A stretch of 6,752 bases of DNA from NCBI GenBank assembly GCA_029261435.1, contig JAJDBI010000294.1:1-6752 (forward strand). Reading direction: 5' to 3'. The notes under the pieces were generated by a model. The model was given only the letters and a program-made list of their open reading frames with translations. It had not been told where the DNA came from and did no database searches. Numbering within the stretch: the stretch's first letter is position 1; every line of letters starts with the position of its first letter. The translations under genes were made by a program, and so were the position numbers. Shown piece by piece: positions 5,370 to 6,752 of the stretch. The stretch is from Nitrospinaceae bacterium (lineage in GTDB: Bacteria; Nitrospinota; Nitrospinia; Nitrospinales; VA-1).

Positions 5370-6578
5370 CTAGACATCTGTTCTTCCCGCTTCTGTTAAA
5401 ATTTTATCTGATATCATTTGCATAGGTTTGCGGAGACGTTCTGCATCTTGAACGATATATCCCGCCGTAACATCCCCGCCCATCTTATGATTCGCCAGCT
5501 TCTTTAAAGCATAATATGGGATATCCAAGCTTTCGGCGATGGAAATAAATGTTCGTCTCAGGTCATGGAGAGTGAAATGAACTCCGGAAACTTCAATCAC
5601 CTTTTGAAGCTGTTTTTTAGGCTCAATAAGAAACTGGGTTTTTACTCCGTTTCCCGGAAAGACGTAAGGATTTTCTTGGACTTTATTTTTAAATCTGTTC
5701 TTAACCAGTTTCACTAAGTAGTCAGAAAGAGGAAGGGTATGAGGTTCCCTATTTTTGGTGTCTTTAATGGTCAAAGTTTTACTTTTAAAATCTATATCCT
5801 CCCATTTTAACTGGGCTCCTTCCTGCCTTCTTAATCCTGTGAAAAGAAGCAGAAGAATATAGTCACGTACTAAATCGGCTTTAGAGACTTTTGATCGTTC
5901 CTTCAAAGAATCTAATCCATTGAATACGGCTTCCAGTTCATGGGGCTTAATAACCGTTCGCCTCTTTTCAATCCTGTACCAGCCTCTAGTATCAGAAAGG
6001 ATTTTAACCGGGTTCTTAATGACAAACTCTCCATGCTGAGCTATGGCAAAATTGAAGATAGCTCTTAAAACTCTCATTGAAAGATTTGCGTAGGCGTTGC
6101 CATGGCCTTTCCCGATGGTTTTATGTTTCTTCGCGACCATTGCAGACGAAATATCAAGAACAGCCTTTTTATGCCAATCTGCAAAGCTAAGTTTCATTAC
6201 CCGATCATAATCATAGAGCGTTTTGGGTTTCAGGTCTTTCCGGGTTTCCAGATATTCATTGAAAACCTTTTCCAGGGTGATTTTGTTTCGGTCCTTGGCT
6301 CCTCTTTTATCTGCATTTGGGTCTATTCCATCATTCATCTGTGATAGGAGTCCTTGGGCCTGTCTTCTTCCCATTTCTGTAGTCATATCTTTCCCATGAA
6401 GCCCGATCTTTACTCTACGAGTTTTCCCATTAACCCGGCTTTCAGCAAAATAGGTCTTGGTTGTCTTAGAGACACGAACGCCGAATCCTTTTAACTTTTG
6501 ATCGTAGTAAAGCACCACTCCAGAAGAAGAGAAGGGAAGCAAATCAACATTAGTCTTGGTCAGGTTTTTTGTGGGCAT
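5370..6578 (-). CDS. Tyrosine-type site-specific integrase with N-terminal arm-binding domain
   Basis: This integrase catalyses recombination between the element's attachment site and the chromosome through a 3'-phosphotyrosine intermediate. At 402 residues it has the usual length of phage/island integrases with three parts: an arm-binding DUF4102-type domain (about 5-90, with VLYYDQKLKGFGVRVSKTTK), a SAM-like core-binding domain (about 100-195), and the catalytic domain (about 205-390). All catalytic residues are present: Arg250 in TGLRRQEG, Lys275 in DTKNRE, His338 and Arg341 in HDLRRTF, His364 in ANHKMGG and Tyr374 in TAGYIVQD. The ATG at 6576-6578 gives a complete N-terminal domain, although no strong Shine-Dalgarno precedes it. 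The gene lies next to the probable tRNA-Lys junction at the right edge, its 5' end facing that junction, a common layout. Upstream repeats and a strong -10 box suggest tight control. Confidence 0.95.
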   Translation of the reverse strand: MPTKNLTKTNVDLLPFSSSGVVLYYDQKLKGFGVRVSKTTKTYFAESRVNGKTRRVKIGLHGKDMTTEMGRRQAQGLLSQMNDGIDPNADKRGAKDRNKITLEKVFNEYLETRKDLKPKTLYDYDRVMKLSFADWHKKAVLDISSAMVAKKHKTIGKGHGNAYANLSMRVLRAIFNFAIAQHGEFVIKNPVKILSDTRGWYRIEKRRTVIKPHELEAVFNGLDSLKERSKVSKADLVRDYILLLLFTGLRRQEGAQLKWEDIDFKSKTLTIKDTKNREPHTLPLSDYLVKLVKNRFKNKVQENPYVFPGNGVKTQFLIEPKKQLQKVIEVSGVHFTLHDLRRTFISIAESLDIPYYALKKLANHKMGGDVTAGYIVQDAERLRKPMQMISDKILTEAGRTDV

Positions 6579-6594
6579 ATGTTTATTTTCAATT

Positions 6595-6616
6595 CTGTGT
6601 AGGCACTGTGTAGGCA
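6595..6616. repeat. Tandem direct repeats, candidate integrase arm sites
   Basis: CTGTGTAGGCA occurs twice head-to-tail (6595-6605, 6606-6616), and its first nine bases, CTGTGTAGG, recur at 6702-6710. The copies lie between the integrase start and the probable tRNA junction. Integrases with an arm-binding domain need short repeated arm sites close to the crossover, so these are the best candidates; binding by the excisionase-like protein is the alternative. Confidence 0.55.
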
Positions 6617-6617
6617 G

Positions 6618-6653
6618 ATTAGTTAAAACAGTCGCAAAGACCTTTTAACTAAT
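6618..6653. repeat. Strong inverted repeat in the integrase control region
   Basis: ATTAGTTAAAA (6618-6628) and TTTTAACTAAT (6643-6653) are perfect 11-base inverted copies. The 14-base interior adds a GTC/GAC triplet pair around GCAAA. One arm overlaps the -10 box of the putative integrase promoter by two bases and the rest covers the start-site region, so it could be an operator. In RNA it would form a leader hairpin. Confidence 0.6.
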
Positions 6654-6679
6654 TATAGGTGATATAGGCTATAATACAA
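6652..6679 (-). promoter_or_regulatory. Putative integrase promoter
   Basis: On the minus strand a perfect TATAAT (6657-6652) is preceded at 16 bases by TTGTAT (6679-6674), a weak -35 matching three of six consensus positions. Transcription would begin near 6645 and read into the integrase about 70 bases later. The placement over the inverted repeat and between the arm-like repeats supports an autoregulated promoter, but this rests on pattern only. Confidence 0.5.
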
Positions 6680-6735
6680 GGGGTAATAGGGGAGTGTAAA
6701 ACTGTGTAGGGTTGCTTAAAAGATATAATTTATAA

Positions 6736-6752
6736 CTCTTAATCAGTAGGTC
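6736..6752 (+). tRNA. 3' fragment of tRNA-Lys(CUU), probable attachment site junction
   Basis: The last 17 bases read as the middle of a tRNA: anticodon loop CTCTTAA with anticodon CTT (6738-6740), 3' anticodon-stem strand TCAGT (6743-6747) and a normal variable loop AGGTC (6748-6752). The partner strand ACTGA expected just before the loop is absent; instead the AT-rich element sequence ...TTTATAA runs up to it. The 5' half is therefore missing and the break falls at the anticodon loop, a known crossover place for integrases. The rest of the tRNA 3' half should continue beyond the edge. The match is short, so this is probable but not certain. Confidence 0.6.

Noticed and set aside
5323..5373. 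Plus-strand mini-frame of 16 codons with a good GGGAG ribosome-like site
   Set aside because: It is extremely short, runs into the integrase 3' end on the opposite strand and has no supporting signal.

Overview
The window is moderately AT-rich bacterial DNA with two parts: what look like housekeeping genes on the left (1 to about 2620), and on the right (about 2780 to 6740) a small integrated mobile element with a filamentous-phage (inovirus)-type rolling-circle replication protein. Gene families and Shine-Dalgarno-like sites suggest a Gram-negative bacterium. I cannot name the genus from the sequence.

Left part. A circularly permuted ATP-grasp protein (COG2308, old DUF404/DUF407 type) reads leftward from 1410 and runs off the left edge with only its extreme C-terminus missing. 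It is divergent from a complete glutaminase (glsA, start at 1557) with its active-site residues in place. A 50-codon reading frame overlaps the glutaminase stop by one base (TGATG) and may be a coupled small gene or a gene remnant.

Right part. Four genes lie on the minus strand in the order tyrosine integrase (5370-6578), unknown protein (4447-5262), small AlpA/excisionase-like helix-turn-helix protein (4112-4309), and a gene II/X (Phage_CRI)-family replication initiator (3061-4112). The helix-turn-helix and rep genes overlap as TAATG. The rep gene is split by an apparent one-base deletion near 3290 into a 276-codon part carrying the nicking Tyr and a 74-codon C-terminal part. No coat, Zot/pI or secretin gene is visible, so the element looks like a minimal replicon or satellite, not a full phage, unless more genes lie outside the window.

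The 437-base non-coding stretch after rep (2624-3060) is rich in structure. It holds three adjacent or overlapping dyads at 2784-2894 and a long hairpin at 2968-3019. All four imperfect positions in the long stems are A.C on the plus strand and therefore G.T on the minus strand. This suggests that the minus strand, which is also the rep sense strand, is the one that folds, as expected for the origin and packaging region of a single-stranded DNA replicon.

The right end carries a control and attachment region: a promoter with a perfect TATAAT for the integrase, an 11-bp perfect inverted repeat overlapping it, 9-11-bp direct repeats resembling integrase arm sites, and 17 bases at the very edge (6736-6752) that match the anticodon loop to variable loop of a tRNA-Lys(CUU) without its 5' half. 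I read this as an attachment junction in the anticodon loop. No intact tRNA-Lys lies at the left, so the left junction is either outside the window (making the glutaminase and ATP-grasp genes passengers) or has been lost.
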